A stretch of DNA of 64,000 nucleotides from Hymenobacter sp. DG25A (GTDB taxonomy: Bacteria; Bacteroidota; Bacteroidia; Cytophagales; Hymenobacteraceae): NCBI RefSeq assembly GCF_001280305.1, contig NZ_CP012623.1, forward strand, positions 2,914,001 to 2,978,000. Direction: 5' to 3'. Positions 62,590 through 64,000 of the stretch are shown one piece after another. Within the stretch, counting starts at the first letter, position 1; each line of letters opens with the position of its first letter. The position numbers and the translations under genes were made by a program. Under the pieces are notes generated by a model. That model saw nothing but the letters and a program-made list of their open reading frames with translations, ran no database searches and was not told the origin of the DNA.

Positions 62590-62597
62590 CAAAGATA
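62590..62597 (-). promoter_or_regulatory. -7 element of the PafA-type gene
   Basis: TATCTTTG on the minus strand is an exact match, 56 bp before the ATG at 62534. A TGG lies 19 bases upstream in place of TTG, so the -33 is weak. Confidence 0.55.
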
Positions 62598-62693
62598 ACC
62601 GCTCCTCCGTGGAGTTCCACTGCTGGCAGCTAAATCGGGCCGGCTTGCGTAGGCACTACCGGTTATTTCTTTGTTACCTCCGTTGATTTCTCC

Positions 62694-63419
62694 ATGCCCG
62701 ACTCTGCTACCTATGCCCTCATCTTCGATATGGATGGGGTGCTCATTGACAATACGACTACCCAGGCCCGGGCTTTTCAGCTCTTGTTCCGGGACCTGGG
62801 CCTGACCACCAACGCCCGCCGCCTGCTGCGGCGCCTGAACGGCATGCCCGCCAGTAAAATTCTCGAAACCGTCTTCAATACTCCCGTCCCCAAAAAGCAG
62901 CTGGAAGAATACGCCTCGCAGCGTGAGTTCCTGTACCGCACTTTGTACTGGAACAAGCGCAAACCGCTGCCCGGCCTGGTTTCCTTTCTGGAAAAAGCTC
63001 GGGCTGCCGGCTTCAAAATAGGCCTGGGCACCGGCTCCGCTACAGAAACCATCCACTATATCATCGACCACCTCGACCTGCGCCGCTTTTTTGATGTTAT
63101 TATCGGGAAAGATGATGTGGAGAACGGCAAACCCCACGCCGATACCTACACCGTAACGGCCCGCAAGCTAGGCATCCCGCCGGAGCGCTGCATTGTGTTT
63201 GAAGACGCTATTCTGGGCGAGCAGGCCGCTTACAAGGCCGGTATGCGGTGCATTGGGGTAGCCACCACCCTGAAGCCAACTGAATTTCAAGCCCCGCTCG
63301 CGGTTATCAAGGACTTCACTGAAATCACCCCTGCCCAGGTTCTCCAGCTCCTGACCAAGCAACCCGACTCGCCCAAACCCGATGCGCAGCTAGCCAAACG
63401 GCAGTACATGAAGCTGTAG
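62694..63419 (+). CDS. HAD-superfamily phosphatase, beta-phosphoglucomutase-like
   Basis: The 241-residue protein has the HAD motifs in order: FDMDGVLIDN (nucleophile and acid Asp), GLGTGSATETI (motif II Ser/Thr region), the Lys in IIGKDDVENGKP and FEDAILGEQAA. The cap insert is helical, as in the beta-phosphoglucomutase group. The natural substrate is unknown, probably a small sugar phosphate. Its last bases, including the TAG stop, coincide with the left end of palindromic repeat copy 2. Confidence 0.92.
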   Translation: MPDSATYALIFDMDGVLIDNTTTQARAFQLLFRDLGLTTNARRLLRRLNGMPASKILETVFNTPVPKKQLEEYASQREFLYRTLYWNKRKPLPGLVSFLEKARAAGFKIGLGTGSATETIHYIIDHLDLRRFFDVIIGKDDVENGKPHADTYTVTARKLGIPPERCIVFEDAILGEQAAYKAGMRCIGVATTLKPTEFQAPLAVIKDFTEITPAQVLQLLTKQPDSPKPDAQLAKRQYMKL

Positions 63420-63521
63420 CGCGAAGCTCCGGCTTCGCGCACGAGCGCAGCGAGTTCCTGCACGTAGTGCATACGCCTGCTACTCGCTCTGCTCGTCCGC
63501 GAAGCCGGAGCTTCGCGCTAC
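63416..63521. repeat. Palindromic repeat family A, copy 2
   Basis: The 106-bp element has the same inverted ends as copy 1 at 11288 (GTAGCGCGAAGCTCC...), with the paired A-to-G substitution in each arm and the inner ACGAGCG-AGCGAG segment. Bases 63417-63419 serve as the TAG stop of the HAD gene, so insertion may have changed that protein's C-terminus. A terminator follows immediately. Confidence 0.85.
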
Positions 63522-63524
63522 AAG

Positions 63525-63560
63525 AAAAAGGCCCGTTTCCAGCTGGAAACGGGCCTTTTC
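63525..63560 (-). terminator. Terminator after atpG
   Basis: The palindrome AAAAGGCCCGTTTCC / GGAAACGGGCCTTTT (AGCT core) ends the minus-strand ATP synthase transcript 22 bases after the atpG stop. Confidence 0.9.
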
Positions 63561-63581
63561 AATTCGTAAAATGCAGGAACC

Positions 63582-64000
63582 TTACCGGCTGGCAGCCAAG
63601 GCTTCGGCACCACCTACGATTTCTAGAATCTCGGTAGTGATGGCCGCCTGACGCGTGCGGTTGTAAGTCAGCTTGAGCTGTTTCAGCAGTTCACCGGCGT
63701 TGTCGGTGGCTTTGTCCATGGCCGTCATACGGGCGCCGTGCTCCGAGGCGTTGCTTTCCAGTACGGCTTTGTACAGCTGTACTTTCAACGACTGAGGAAT
63801 CAGCGTCTGAATGATTTCTTCTTTCGAAGGCTCAAAGATGTAATCTACGTTCATCGTTTCCGTAGTGCCCTGGGGCAGTTCGGCGGGCACCAGCGGCAAC
63901 AGCTGCTGGGTGCGTACAATTTGCGTAGCTACGTTTTTGAACTCGTTGTAGACCATTACTACTTCATCGAACTGGCCCGTGCGGAAACCTTCCATGGCCT
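63582..64000 (-). CDS. atpG: ATP synthase gamma subunit, C-terminal part (truncated by window)
   Basis: Only the 3' portion (about 139 codons) is inside the window; the start lies beyond position 64000. The C-terminal helix has the conserved pattern MTAMDKATDNAGELLKQLKL then TYNRTRQAAITTEILEIVGGA, which forms the rotor shaft of F1. YNEFKNVATQIV is the earlier part. Other atp genes should continue to the right. Confidence 0.95.
   Translation of the reverse strand, partial: AMEGFRTGQFDEVVMVYNEFKNVATQIVRTQQLLPLVPAELPQGTTETMNVDYIFEPSKEEIIQTLIPQSLKVQLYKAVLESNASEHGARMTAMDKATDNAGELLKQLKLTYNRTRQAAITTEILEIVGGAEALAASR

Overview
The window looks like chromosomal DNA of an aerobic Bacteroidota member, most likely Cytophagales and close to Hymenobacter. 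The evidence is indirect. It has GC-rich coding DNA, a fused MurF-alanine racemase, two giant proteins with type IX secretion (T9SS) C-terminal sorting domains, DUF5686, DUF4834, DUF4230 and YfhO proteins, a PafA-type phosphatase, no clear Shine-Dalgarno sites, and promoters matching the Bacteroidota pattern TTTG-N19-21-TAnnTTTG. No phage, insertion sequence, CRISPR array or defence island was seen. Most of the window is housekeeping DNA.

Layout. At 0.15-5.9 kb a minus-strand run reads yqeY, cvpA, a pabA/trpG-type glutaminase, an alpha/beta hydrolase, a CBS protein, a BamA-like barrel and nadK. At 6.0-11.3 kb a plus-strand run reads pdxJ, mnmH, selD (the selenouridine tRNA pathway), a small membrane protein, an esterase and an RsmI-like methyltransferase. 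Two palindromic repeats flank the methyltransferase. feoAB (11.4-13.9 kb) has a near-perfect promoter. Two tandem exported paralogues, an OmpA lipoprotein, murF-alr, rarD, a DUF5686 protein, recX, an acetyltransferase, a DUF4230 protein, a PLP-dependent deaminase-like enzyme, yfhO, DUF4834 and a FkbM methyltransferase fill 14-30 kb. A tRNA-Thr(CGU) lies at 30.5 kb.

At 33.9-41.1 kb a minus-strand efflux operon reads tetR, tolC-like, adaptor, RND pump, then an acyl-carrier-like protein whose modification serine is replaced by threonine. A perfect 13-bp inverted repeat in the tetR promoter is the probable autorepression operator. ispF, an M28 peptidase and lutB follow.

At 45.5-55.1 kb are two paralogous T9SS cargo proteins of 1000 and 2019 residues. 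Both are built from ~72-76-residue repeats with two cysteines each (4 versus 17 copies). The larger gene carries tandem blocks that look identical at DNA level (456 bp, 225 bp, ~185 bp), so it is recently expanded and probably still changing in length. It is the most distinctive locus here.

At 55-64 kb come an L-serine dehydratase alpha subunit, msrB, the NAD(P)HX repair enzyme nnr, a UbiA-like membrane protein, a two-repeat DUF6766 protein, pyrophosphatase, a PafA-type phosphatase, a HAD phosphatase and the 3' part of atpG. A second copy of the palindromic repeat found at 11.3 kb supplies the HAD gene's stop codon. I found no convincing wholly new multi-gene system. The best leads are the serine-less carrier protein in the efflux operon, the repeat-expanding T9SS pair and the palindromic repeat family.
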